From NCBI GenBank assembly GCA_030425355.1, contig JAUIAG010000012.1:1-40764 (forward strand): DNA of 40,764 bases, in the 5' to 3' direction. The notes under the pieces are model-generated. The model saw only the letters and a list, made by a program, of their open reading frames with translations, searched no databases and had not been told where the DNA came from. Position 1 is the stretch's first letter, and the number at the start of each line of letters is the position of its first letter. Origin of the DNA: Verrucomicrobiia bacterium. GTDB lineage: Bacteria > Verrucomicrobiota > Verrucomicrobiia > Limisphaerales > JAJOIW01. Positions 9,701 to 18,571 of this stretch are shown here, one piece after another. The position numbers and the translations under genes are program-made.

Positions 9701-9927
9701 AGTCCTGCCAGTTCCTGTTCGAGAATGCGGGTGACCAGGAGTTCGGTTTCTTCCGGGGCGAGGGCGGGGACCTCGACGTTGATCTGTATCTGCGGACTGG
9801 TGATGTCGGGCACTGCATCAATTGGCAGTTCCCGGGCACTCCAGATCCCGAATCCCAGCAGTGCTGCCGCAAAAAGCATGACCAGCAGCCGCTGCCGCAT
9901 CGAAAATTCCAGTATTGAGGAAATCAT
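6769..9927 (-). CDS. Heavy-metal-efflux RND permease (CzcA/CusA family)
   Basis: 1052 aa. 'ELPIDAVPDITSPQIQINVEVPALAPEETELLVTRILEQEL' plus the HME-type TM4 signature 'DFGLIIDGAVVMVENIVR'. Confidence 0.95.
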   Translation of the reverse strand: MISSILEFSMRQRLLVMLFAAALLGFGIWSARELPIDAVPDITSPQIQINVEVPALAPEETELLVTRILEQELAGLPGLQEMRSLTKFGLSQITLQFKDGVDVYRSRQLVNERLQTVKGDLPRQADPKLTPISTGLGEIFYYNLYWKEGGAPEGMTEVERLQQLYDAQEYIAKPFLRAIPGVAEINSIGGLERQYVINPNPQKLIEANVAFEELAEVISLSTENAGGGVINRDGKRLVIRAVSKAQTLEEIAGLPVKFGAAINPFTVGDVAEVAIGSAVRSGAATENGEETVLGSVMMLAGENSRIVAHRISRNVDELQRRLPAGMALRTQYDRSELVDRTIETVKHNLFEGAILVVVVLLVLLGNWRAAIIVATAIPLSFLFAMIGMSRLGVSGNLMSLGAVDFGLIIDGAVVMVENIVRQLAHRQSELGRRLNPAERTRTVLAAAKQVGNPMFFGVLIITVVYLPILALTGIEGKMFRPMAMTVMLALCGALILALTVIPVLCSIGITGSVQEKDGRLMSFLKSVYSPLLGAALRMKPVVVIGAMAIFISSLVVFGNLGAEFVPKLDEGSTTMMLYRDTGQSLGTSLDKQMALEHEVIENFPEVERVFSRIGTAEVATDPMPANEADFYVLYHPRDQWREIDGRVPTKVELADMISNHIREKFSDTDTMVAQPIEMRFNEMLEGIRADLSIKVFGKDYDILEDRAAQIKSILEDLDGVSQIEFETEGRSPILAIRVRRDVLQRRNLNGTAVNEAISTAMAGRVVGSMQHENHVHDVVVRLGGELRESLEMIRDLPVRVGESGLIPLGSLAEIETVEAVEPIRRDNGRRRAALMVNLNTSDVEGWVRNAQQMVADQVDMPEGYYVEFGGQFEHLQEARHRLMIVVPAALALIFVLIFMAFGSMRQAALVYTGIPLAVTGGIFALWARGMPFSITAAIGFIALSGVAVLNGVVLVSYFNQLREEGLTVSDAVRQGAITRLRPVLMTASVAALGFVPMAISTGAGAEVQRPLATVVIGGILTSTFLTLFLLPVIYEWAEKLTVNARKQDQKAA

Positions 9928-9965
9928 GGTTCTATTGTCCTTTCTATAGACCGCATGAGCGGCGT

Positions 9966-11288
9966 TCAGGGGTTCTGGAGCAGACGGACACCGGTGAGTT
10001 CCTCGAGGAGGGAGGCGGACTGAACCGCTTCATAGCGGGCATCGAGCCATGATTCGACAGCCTCCAGGTACTGTTTCTGCATTTCGATGTAGGTCGATGC
10101 ATTGACTGCACCGAGTCGGTAATGCCGGTCAGCCAGGTCTGCTGCATCGCGGAAGTTCTCCACGACCTCCGGAGACCAGTTGGCCATCTCGTCCAGATGC
10201 ATGTGGTAACTGGATGCGGCCAGAGTCACCTCCCTGCCTGCTTCCCTGACGGCCAGTTCCAGGAGTGTGCGGGCCTGATGCTCCCGAATGCGGGCCGCCT
10301 CCACATCATGGGAGTTCCGGCGCCACAGCGGCAGGGATATCGAAACACCCATCGAGAAGAAAGTGTCCCTGCTGGATCCGTTTTCACGGGCCACTTCAGG
10401 GCCGACGGAGATGCTTGGACGGCCTTCATTTTCCGCCAGTTCAACCCGGAATCCCTGCTGGCGTATGTGTGCCTCATTCAGGCGGATATCGAAGTTGTTT
10501 TTCCGGGCCGAAGCCAGCAGTGAGTCAAGGGACGGGGCAGGGGAGAGTTCATTCATTTCCAGTGCCACTTCGATATCATTGCCCTGCGGGCGTCCAAGGA
10601 GGAAGTTCAGCTGTTCGCCTGACTCCTTTGCCTTGAGACTGGCATCGATAGCGCGCTGTCTGAGGCTGATCTCCGTGGCCTCGAGAATTCTCAGTTCAAG
10701 CTTGGGTGTGATTCCGGCCAGGTCCCGTTGGATGAGGGTTTCGCGGAGTGCCCGGTAGCGGTCCGCGACTTCGCGGGCGACATCGGCCTTGCGCTGTGCC
10801 GCTGCAAGCTTCCATGCCTCGCCACGGACCCGTGCGGCCAGCGCCGCCTCAAAGGCATGCAGTCCGGTTTCAGCCAGTTCGACCTGGCCGTCCGCGATGG
10901 CTTTTCTCAGGTTCCGGCGTCCCGGCCATTCGAAATTCTGCATGACACCAACAGACCATGTCATTCCTTCGAAAAGTGGCTGGTTCGGCCCGGGATTCCG
11001 TGAAGCTATCCGCCCCACCGAGCCGCTGACCACGGGGTCGGGCAGTGCCCCGTCATTTCGCGTCGAGGCCCGGACAGCGCTCATTTCCAACTGATAAAAC
11101 TGGATTTCGGGGTTGTTCTGCAGTGCTTCTGCAACCAGAGATTCCGGCGATTCCTGTGCACTGACTGGTGCAGTCGACAGGGCAGCGCCCATAATTATGG
11201 CCAGACCCATGATGGATCGCCCATTCATACGCCATTCCGGTTTTCCGTTCTGCTTTGAAAATCTGACTTTGATATTCATGTGCTTCAT
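9966..11288 (-). CDS. TolC-family outer-membrane efflux protein (CzcC-like)
   Basis: Signal peptide, then 'SLVAEALQNNPEIQFYQLEMSAVRAST' and 'HYRLGAVNASTYIEMQKQYLEAVESWLDARYEAVQSASLLEELTG'. It lies 38 nt upstream of the RND gene. Confidence 0.92.
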   Translation of the reverse strand: MKHMNIKVRFSKQNGKPEWRMNGRSIMGLAIIMGAALSTAPVSAQESPESLVAEALQNNPEIQFYQLEMSAVRASTRNDGALPDPVVSGSVGRIASRNPGPNQPLFEGMTWSVGVMQNFEWPGRRNLRKAIADGQVELAETGLHAFEAALAARVRGEAWKLAAAQRKADVAREVADRYRALRETLIQRDLAGITPKLELRILEATEISLRQRAIDASLKAKESGEQLNFLLGRPQGNDIEVALEMNELSPAPSLDSLLASARKNNFDIRLNEAHIRQQGFRVELAENEGRPSISVGPEVARENGSSRDTFFSMGVSISLPLWRRNSHDVEAARIREHQARTLLELAVREAGREVTLAASSYHMHLDEMANWSPEVVENFRDAADLADRHYRLGAVNASTYIEMQKQYLEAVESWLDARYEAVQSASLLEELTGVRLLQNP

Positions 11289-11334
11289 TTGATTTTGATT
11301 GATCTGATAATTCCTGATGTTGTGCTGTCACGCG

Positions 11335-11352
11335 GAGGTCCGTTTGGACCTC
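11335..11352. other. Perfect 7-bp inverted repeat in the leader of the TolC/RND gene pair
   Basis: GAGGTCC gttt GGACCTC, about 47 bp upstream of the TolC-family start codon (11288, minus strand). Confidence 0.5.
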
Positions 11353-11576
11353 AATGGAAGAGATAAAAACAGCTGCGGGAGTGCTGGTGCGGGGATGGCG
11401 GAAAGGCCTGTGGCGCAGTCCGCAGATCAGTGGCAGGAACAGGGAAGGTTATGGTATCCGGTCGTGGACATCCGGCTCAGGCAGCCGCCTGAACATGGAT
11501 AAGACCGCTCAGAAATCGTATCGATGAGAATGCGGTGCGATTCAGAGCAATGGATATTCCCTGTGCCTGAATCGAA

Positions 11577-12122
11577 TCAAATGAGGAGAACGGTGCATCG
11601 TGCGATGCTTACCGATTCGGGAAGTGGAGTTGAATCCGTCGGGATTCGGAGGAAATGGAAGTTTGTGTCGGGCAGGACTTTCAGACGATCCGCAAGTTGG
11701 TCGCGGAATCCGTAAAGCCTGTCTACAAAATCCTTGAGCTCGGGGGAGGGAGGTGCCGCATGGATGACACCGGGGAGCTGGTGGCTGTCACTGATAATTC
11801 TCTCCTCCAGAAGCTCGGTTCTGAAGGTGAGGATGTGGTCCTGATCGACAGTGTTCTGCTGCCCGGTCAACCGAACCAGGGCGCGGGTCACAAGCGAGTG
11901 ATCGTGCGATTCCGGCGCTTTCCTGAATTTGTCAGGGTGGCTGAGTATCAGCTGAAGCGAAGACTGACCGCCTGACAGAGAAACCATATGATCGCCGCAC
12001 AGACTGGTTATCATTGTCAGTGCAACCGGAAGCAAAGGAGTCGCAGACAGAACGTATGCACAGAGGGCAGCCATAATGGCCAGCCGATGGTGCCGTTTAC
12101 TGCTCTGCGATGATTTCACCAC
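11577..12122 (-). CDS. Hypothetical small exported protein upstream of the metal-efflux genes
   Basis: 181-aa ORF. N-terminal hydrophobic stretch 'LAIMAALCAYVLSATPLLPVALTMITSLCGDHMV', followed by His-containing segments ('LSHPDKFRKAPESHDHS'). Same strand as the efflux genes. Confidence 0.5.
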   Translation of the reverse strand: MVKSSQSSKRHHRLAIMAALCAYVLSATPLLPVALTMITSLCGDHMVSLSGGQSSLQLILSHPDKFRKAPESHDHSLVTRALVRLTGQQNTVDQDHILTFRTELLEERIISDSHQLPGVIHAAPPSPELKDFVDRLYGFRDQLADRLKVLPDTNFHFLRIPTDSTPLPESVSIARCTVLLI

Positions 12123-12312
12123 AACAACGTAGCCTTAATTGAATGCGGCGGCAATGGAATTGAACGCACTTTGGAACTTATGGGCAGCTTTGACCAATAT
12201 CCGGGTGGTTTGATTGAAATACAAAGAACTGAACCAGGCGCACTCATGGACTGCGGGCTTGTATAATCCATTGGTGCATGGCATTATCTTCCGCGTTCAC
12301 CCCTTCATCAGG

Positions 12313-15300
12313 ATGCGTTTACTGAAGTCCATTTCCATTTCCATGGCGGCGAGCACTATCGGTCTGTTTGCCCTGTTTGTACCCGGAATTCAATTATCAA
12401 GTGGCTCAGAGCCGTGGGAGGCGGTGCTGTTTGAGAACTTCGGGGGCAAGAGCAGCCCGGACAACGCGGTTGATGATGGAGCCCCATCCACTGCTGCATT
12501 TCAATACGTTCCCGGTCCGAGGCCACCTGTCTTTGACGGTTTTGATCCCCGTAACATGGCCGGAAAGTTTGGTGAGACCGGTGGGATGATCCGTGTCGCC
12601 GATCCGGGAGACGGCAGCCGGTTTGACTTCACCAACGGTGATGAGTTGACTATCGAGTCATGGGTCCGACTGGACCGCCTCGGCAATGGTCAGCATGCCT
12701 ACATCCTCGGCAAGGGACGAACCGGGAATGCCGGATCCGATCCGGACAACCAGAATTACGCACTGCGCCTCACCGGCAGCGGATCGGATGCGCTGGTCAG
12801 CTTTCTTTTCCGGGACGACGGATCGGGAAGGGAAGGCTCCGGGGACCGCTGGCACCGATGGACAACGCGTTCGGGATTTGCCGTCCGTTCCGGATGGCAT
12901 CATGTGGCAGTGAGCTACCGCTTTGGTGAGCCATCTTCCGTTCAGGCGTGGATTGATGGCAGAAGACACACGGGACGCTGGGATATGGGGGGCCCGACCT
13001 CCACGCCACCGGTCTGCGATAATGACGAGCTTTGGATCGGTTCCGGTAATGGGGATCAGGAGAACAACCGCTTTTTCGGGGCGCTGGATTCGGTGGCGCT
13101 GCACCGGCGCATGCTGCCGTCTGAAGTTCTCGCAAACAGGTTCCAATGGTCTCCTGCAACAGTCATTCACTCCGTGGATAAACTGCCTGAGAACGGAGTG
13201 CTCCTCGAAATATTCGAAGCCATTCCCGCCGACCGGAGCTGGTTTTTTGAGCCGCCTGTCAGGCCCGTCGAGTCCCACGTCATTCCATTCCTCGCCCTGA
13301 TGGATCTTCCTGAAAAATATGGCCACGATGGAATCCGGGTGGACAGGGACGGACCGGTGCTCCTGAGATTCTCAACGGCTATGGATCTTGCGGTAGGTTC
13401 CAACAGCCTCCTTCTGCGGTCACTTAACGGTGCCAGGCTTTTTGTCGATGGCGAACTGGTTGCCGAAAATCCGTTCATCAGCGGCAATGCTGACGGTCAT
13501 GGCGAAGTCGGAGCCAGACCGGATCATATTCCGGAGGGACTCCGGTTTCCGGTGAATGACCACAAGGATTCAATTGCCATAGTTCGCGGATCCGGCGGGA
13601 AAAAGGCAAAGTCCGTTCTCACAGTCGAAGCGATGGTCGGCGGTCATCGACTCCCGCTGGAAACCGGCGAGATTTCGCTCACGCTTCTGGATGAGTCCGG
13701 CAGGGAGCATAGGCTGGTGTCCCCGTCTGAACGGGTCTGGCTGCATGATGATCCGGGATGGGAGGCCGCAGTTCAGGCCGTCGAGGGCCAGTTTGAGGAT
13801 TACCATCGGAGGGAACGGCAACGCCTTCAGGCTGAGAAGGCCGATGAAATGAGAGACCGTCACCAGCGCATCGCCGCCTCAATCTCCGGAGCAGTGAAGG
13901 CGCACCCACCCGAGGTCCGGAACTGGAATCGTGTCAGAACTCCCGTCGATAGATTCATCCAGGCACGTCTTGAGAAGAAAGGCATCCAGCCTCTGCCAAT
14001 GATCGATGATCCGGCTTTTCTCAGGCGCCTCAGCCTCGATACTGTCGGGGTGCCGCCGACTCCCGATGAAATAAGGGACTTCTTTGAGTGGGACCCCGCC
14101 AGCCGCCGTGACAGAGCTATCCGGTATTATATCCAGCATGATGGCTGGGCGGATCACTGGGTTTCCTACTGGCAGGATGTGCTGGCGGAGAATCCGGCGA
14201 TCCTGAAACCCACCCTCAATAACACAGGGCCATTCCGATACTGGATTCATGAGTCATTTGCCGATAACAAGCCTCTCGATCAGTTTATAAGGGAACTGGT
14301 CCGTATGCAGGGCAGTGTTTACGGTGGCGGCCCGGCAGGCTTCGGCCTGGCCACCCAGAATGACGTGCCGATGGCCGACAAGGCGCAGGTCCTCACTCAG
14401 GCATTCATGGCCAGGAACCTCGCCTGTGCCCGGTGTCACGATGCGCCATTTCATGATTTTTATCAGCAGGATCTGTTTGGTCTGGCGGCCATGCTTGAGG
14501 GTAAACCCATTGAAGTTCCGGCATCCAGCTCTCTCCCGGCGGAACGGGGGCAGTCGCATTCGTCCATGGTGGATGTCACACTGAAGCCGGGTGAATCGGT
14601 CAGGCCGCACTGGGCATTCGCCTCGGTGACAGCCCATTCACCGGAAGACTACGACAGCCTTTCGAAAGTCGCGTTGCGGGATGAAGTTGCCCGGCTTATG
14701 ACGGAGGACAACGCTCTGGAAATTGCCAGAGTTTTTGTGAACCGAATGTGGAAGCGTTACCTCGGCCGTGGTCTGGTTGAGCCTGTGGATGACTGGGAGG
14801 ACAGCAAACCATCGCATCCGGAACTGCTTGACTGGATGGCCGTCTGGTTTGTTGAGCATGGATTTGATGTCCGTGAGCTGGCCCGTCTGATCCTCAGTTC
14901 GGATGCCTACCAGCGGGAGGTCGCCACCGATGTGCCCGAGGTGGACCCATACGCGGTGGAAATTTTCCCATTTGATGGAGTCCTCCGCCGTCGCATGTCA
15001 GCCGAGCAGATTGTGGACTCGGCGCTGGCTGTCGTCGGGCGGCCGATGGAAACCGAAAGGCTGACCCTCGACAACGATGGCCGGAGGCTCCCGGGCGTTT
15101 TTCTCAATCTGGGATTTCCATCGCGGGCATGGGAATTCACCGGACTGTCCAATGACCGGGACCGTCCCGCGCTATCAATGCCCCGCATCCAGGAAATCGT
15201 TGATTTTCTCAAATACTTCGGATGGCGGGAGTCGAGACAGGACCCCCTGACCGACCGCGATCAGCAGCCCGGGATTATGCAGCCGGCCAATATCGCCAAC

Positions 15301-15714
15301 AGCAACTTCATCAACTCGCGGGTGGTCATCCTGACCGGGGATTCCGCAATCACGGAGATGGCGCTTGAAGAGGTGCCACTGGGTGAATTTGTCGATCAGC
15401 TCTACCTGAGGCTGCTGACCCGTCTTCCAACCGAAGCAGAAAGGCAGATGACATTCAGCCTCCTCGCTGAGGGCTATGAAGAACGGGTCGTGTCAGCAGC
15501 AAAGCCACGGGAAGCAACGCGATTTGATCCCGCCAGTCTTCTCAGCTGGTCCAACCATCTCAATGCCAAAGCCACGGAAATCAAACTCCTTGTCGAAGAG
15601 CGGGCACTCGAAGGGGATCCGCCGACCACCCGCCTCCACTCCGAATGGAGGGAAGCTCTCGAGGACCTCATCTGGGCCATCCTCAATTCTCCGGAATTCA
15701 TTTTCATCCCGTAG
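12313..15714 (+). CDS. LamG-domain + DUF1549/DUF1553 (PSD1-type) secreted protein with a CxxCH motif
   Basis: 'ELTIESWVRLDRLGNGQHAYILGKG' (LamG-like), 'VDRFIQARLEKKGIQPLPMIDDPAFLRRLSLDTVGVPPTPDEIRDF' (DUF1549), 'NLACARCHDAPFHDFYQQDLFGLAAML', and 'ARVFVNRMWKRYLGRGLVEPVDDWEDSKPSHPELLDWMA' (DUF1553). Confidence 0.9.
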   Translation: MRLLKSISISMAASTIGLFALFVPGIQLSSGSEPWEAVLFENFGGKSSPDNAVDDGAPSTAAFQYVPGPRPPVFDGFDPRNMAGKFGETGGMIRVADPGDGSRFDFTNGDELTIESWVRLDRLGNGQHAYILGKGRTGNAGSDPDNQNYALRLTGSGSDALVSFLFRDDGSGREGSGDRWHRWTTRSGFAVRSGWHHVAVSYRFGEPSSVQAWIDGRRHTGRWDMGGPTSTPPVCDNDELWIGSGNGDQENNRFFGALDSVALHRRMLPSEVLANRFQWSPATVIHSVDKLPENGVLLEIFEAIPADRSWFFEPPVRPVESHVIPFLALMDLPEKYGHDGIRVDRDGPVLLRFSTAMDLAVGSNSLLLRSLNGARLFVDGELVAENPFISGNADGHGEVGARPDHIPEGLRFPVNDHKDSIAIVRGSGGKKAKSVLTVEAMVGGHRLPLETGEISLTLLDESGREHRLVSPSERVWLHDDPGWEAAVQAVEGQFEDYHRRERQRLQAEKADEMRDRHQRIAASISGAVKAHPPEVRNWNRVRTPVDRFIQARLEKKGIQPLPMIDDPAFLRRLSLDTVGVPPTPDEIRDFFEWDPASRRDRAIRYYIQHDGWADHWVSYWQDVLAENPAILKPTLNNTGPFRYWIHESFADNKPLDQFIRELVRMQGSVYGGGPAGFGLATQNDVPMADKAQVLTQAFMARNLACARCHDAPFHDFYQQDLFGLAAMLEGKPIEVPASSSLPAERGQSHSSMVDVTLKPGESVRPHWAFASVTAHSPEDYDSLSKVALRDEVARLMTEDNALEIARVFVNRMWKRYLGRGLVEPVDDWEDSKPSHPELLDWMAVWFVEHGFDVRELARLILSSDAYQREVATDVPEVDPYAVEIFPFDGVLRRRMSAEQIVDSALAVVGRPMETERLTLDNDGRRLPGVFLNLGFPSRAWEFTGLSNDRDRPALSMPRIQEIVDFLKYFGWRESRQDPLTDRDQQPGIMQPANIANSNFINSRVVILTGDSAITEMALEEVPLGEFVDQLYLRLLTRLPTEAERQMTFSLLAEGYEERVVSAAKPREATRFDPASLLSWSNHLNAKATEIKLLVEERALEGDPPTTRLHSEWREALEDLIWAILNSPEFIFIP

Positions 15715-15750
15715 TTCCGGCTGCAAACCAATCCTTCATTCAGACTGCAT

Positions 15751-17100
15751 ATGAACAAGAACAGACAATCGGGGACTGTATCGATTCCATCCCGGCGTGA
15801 CTTCCTGAGGCGAACCGGAGCCGGCCTTGGAGCGGCCGTGGCTGCCGGCAGTGTTGGCTTCGAATTGGTCCGGAAAGCCTATGGAGCTGACAGCTCCTCT
15901 GAAGCTGTCCCGGCGGGCAGGGCGGAGCATTGCATTTTCATCTGGCTTGGCGGCGGGGCGGCACAGATGGACACATGGGATCCCAAGGAACAGGGGGACC
16001 CGGATTCAAACCGCGCCGGATCCGCGTATCGCGCCATCAAAACTGCTGTTTCGGATGTCAGGGTCTGTGAACACCTGCCCAACTGCGCTGACCGCCTGGA
16101 CCGCTTTGCCATCATCCGCAGCTGTCACCATGGCATCATCGACGAGCATGCCGCCGCCAATAACTTTGTCCATACCGGTCGGGAGCCGACGGGTACGATC
16201 ACCTATCCGTCCATTGGCAGCATCGTGTCCCACGAGAAGGGCTCGACCGACGGCGAGGCTCCGGCCTATGTGGTGATCGGGTATCCCAGCATCATGCGGG
16301 GACCGGGATTTCTGGGGCCGCGCCACTCGTTCATTTACCTGACCGATACCGAAAAGGGCCCGCGGGCACTGGCCACTCCGCGGATTGTCACCGGCGACCG
16401 ACGCCAGCGCCGACAGCAGATTCTCAGTCAGCTGTCCGGGCAGTTCGCCGAACAGAATGCCGATGATCCTCTGATCGAGGATTACCTGATTGCCCAGCGC
16501 CAGGCCCGGTCACTGGCAGGCGGTGATTTCATGAGGGCCTTCGATCTCTCTGCCGAGTCATCGACGATCCGGCAGACTTACGGCGATGAGTTCGGGCAGC
16601 GCTGCCTTCTGGCCCGAAGGCTCGTCGAGCGCGGGGTGCGCTTCACCGAAGTATCCTTCAACCTCAATTTTATCAATGGCACCGGGTGGGACACCCATCG
16701 CGGCGGGCAGAAAAATCAGCACCACCTGATTCGATCACTCGACACGGCTCTGGCAGCTCTGGTGGACGACCTCGAATCCAGATCACTGCTCGATCGAACT
16801 CTGGTGGTGGTGGCCACTGAATTCGGCCGCCCCTTTGGATTTGATGGCGGCGGCGGACGCGGTCACTGGTCACGGGCATTTTCGATGGTCCTCGCCGGCG
16901 GCGGACTCACAACCGGAAAGGTCATCGGCGAGACCGATGAAAGGGCTGAAAAAGTTGTCCGGGACCCGGTGTCCATTCCGGATTTTCATGCCACCATCCA
17001 TCACGCTCTGGGAATCAATCCATCGCGGTCCATTTACGACGGGGATCGGCCGGTGCCTGTCACCGACAACGGCCGGCCGGTTGCCGGACTATTCAGTTGA
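15751..17100 (+). CDS. DUF1501 family protein with Tat-like signal
   Basis: 'SRRDFLRRTGAGLGAAVAAGSVGF' signal, then 'CIFIWLGGGAAQMDTWDPKEQ', 'NGTGWDTH', and 'VVVATEFGRPFGFDGGGGRGHWSRAFSMVLAGGG'. Confidence 0.92.
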   Translation: MNKNRQSGTVSIPSRRDFLRRTGAGLGAAVAAGSVGFELVRKAYGADSSSEAVPAGRAEHCIFIWLGGGAAQMDTWDPKEQGDPDSNRAGSAYRAIKTAVSDVRVCEHLPNCADRLDRFAIIRSCHHGIIDEHAAANNFVHTGREPTGTITYPSIGSIVSHEKGSTDGEAPAYVVIGYPSIMRGPGFLGPRHSFIYLTDTEKGPRALATPRIVTGDRRQRRQQILSQLSGQFAEQNADDPLIEDYLIAQRQARSLAGGDFMRAFDLSAESSTIRQTYGDEFGQRCLLARRLVERGVRFTEVSFNLNFINGTGWDTHRGGQKNQHHLIRSLDTALAALVDDLESRSLLDRTLVVVATEFGRPFGFDGGGGRGHWSRAFSMVLAGGGLTTGKVIGETDERAEKVVRDPVSIPDFHATIHHALGINPSRSIYDGDRPVPVTDNGRPVAGLFS

Positions 17101-17160
17101 AGGAATGGATTCGGTCGGGATCCGGACAAATCCGGTCGGCGTGCCCAATCTGGAAGCTGC

Positions 17161-18486
17161 TCAGGTGCCCGGGTACTTCCATTCACCGCGGTATTGGCGG
17201 TGGAGCAGCCGGTTGGCTTCGTCATCATTGGGGATGCGTTCATGGACGCCATCCCATTCAATACTGCGGCCCAGCTTGAATGACAGCATTCCCAACAGAC
17301 TCAGATTGGTCGAGCGGTGGATGAGTTCAATATCACAGACCGGTCTCTTTCCGGTTTCAATGGACGAGAGAAAGTCGTTCCAGACCTCGCGGATATTCTG
17401 GGAATCCGGCTCGTGCAGTTCCGGTTCGACATGGATTTTCTCTGCCTTGGCGTTGGCAGGGTAGAAGGTCCAGCCTCCTTTCCAGCCCATGTGGAATATG
17501 CCTTTGGTGCCGTAAAAATAGCATCCGACATTCTCGCCCCTGTCGGTGTCATTGCCGGCAAAGCGGCGGTGCTCCCATGTGGCAGTGAAGTCTTCGAATT
17601 CAAAGGTGGCCACCTGGTGATCCGGGGCATCCGTGGTCTGGGCCAGTCCGTCATTGACGGGCTGACCGGCAATCGGCCGACCGCCGGTACTGAAAATCCG
17701 TTTCGGGAAAACATCATCCCCGGCCCACCATTGAATCTGATCCATCCAGTGGATGCCCCAGTCGCCGAGGGTGCCATTGGCGTAGTCGAGAAACTGTCTG
17801 AATCCCCGGGTGTGGATTCTGGTGTTGAAGGGGCGGAGTGGTGCCGGACCGCACCACATGTCCCAGTCGAGTCCTTCAGGAACCGGTTCGTTGGGTGTGG
17901 GGGTCTCCGGTCCGCCGCCGTAATGGACGAAGGCGCGCACCATCCCGATCTTTCCGGCGTTGCCGTCCTGCAGGAATTTCATGCCCGAGACATTATGCGG
18001 TGAGACCCTTCGGTGGGTTCCGACAGTGACGGTCCTGTTTGTGCGGCGGGCAGCTTCGACCATGGCACGACCTTCATGGATGGTGTGGCCGATTGGTTTT
18101 TCAACATAGACATGCGCTCCGGACTCGACGGCAGCGATGGTGATCAGCGGATGCCAGTGATCCGGCGTGGCCACAATGACAATCTCGGGACGGTCCTTCT
18201 CCAGCAGCTCTCTGAAGTCCTGAAACTGCACGGGAGCATTTCCAGTGAGATCGGCCACCTTCTGCGCTGCCGGTTTGAGCAGTCGGGCATCGACATCGCA
18301 AAGGCTGGTCACCCGGCATCTTCCCGACCGCATGGCCTCACCGAGGATATTCATGCCCCACCATCCTGTCCCGATGAGAGCGGTCCGGTATATCCTGTCG
18401 CGGGATTGAGCCCGTATCCACGGGGCGGCCAGCAGGGATGCTGTCGCCCCACCGGTATACTTCAGAAAGGTTCTTCGTGAATTCAT
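17161..18486 (-). CDS. Gfo/Idh/MocA-family oxidoreductase with N-terminal signal
   Basis: 'MNSRRTFLKYTGGATASLLAAPWIRAQ', Rossmann 'ALIGTGWWGMNILGEA', and 'HVYVEKPIGHTIHEGRAMVEAARRTNRTVTVGTHRR'. Confidence 0.92.
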   Translation of the reverse strand: MNSRRTFLKYTGGATASLLAAPWIRAQSRDRIYRTALIGTGWWGMNILGEAMRSGRCRVTSLCDVDARLLKPAAQKVADLTGNAPVQFQDFRELLEKDRPEIVIVATPDHWHPLITIAAVESGAHVYVEKPIGHTIHEGRAMVEAARRTNRTVTVGTHRRVSPHNVSGMKFLQDGNAGKIGMVRAFVHYGGGPETPTPNEPVPEGLDWDMWCGPAPLRPFNTRIHTRGFRQFLDYANGTLGDWGIHWMDQIQWWAGDDVFPKRIFSTGGRPIAGQPVNDGLAQTTDAPDHQVATFEFEDFTATWEHRRFAGNDTDRGENVGCYFYGTKGIFHMGWKGGWTFYPANAKAEKIHVEPELHEPDSQNIREVWNDFLSSIETGKRPVCDIELIHRSTNLSLLGMLSFKLGRSIEWDGVHERIPNDDEANRLLHRQYRGEWKYPGT

Positions 18487-18571
18487 GGACTGGTTAAAAT
18501 ACTAAGCTGGTTGGAATCCGATTCATGCAGTAGTTACCCGGAGTTCCGGGCGATCCGTTGGCCGGCTCCTA

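Noticed and set aside
17101-17160. Bidirectional terminator between the convergent DUF1501 and oxidoreductase genes
   Set aside because: Only a 5-bp CCGGA/TCCGG stem with no T-tract on either strand.
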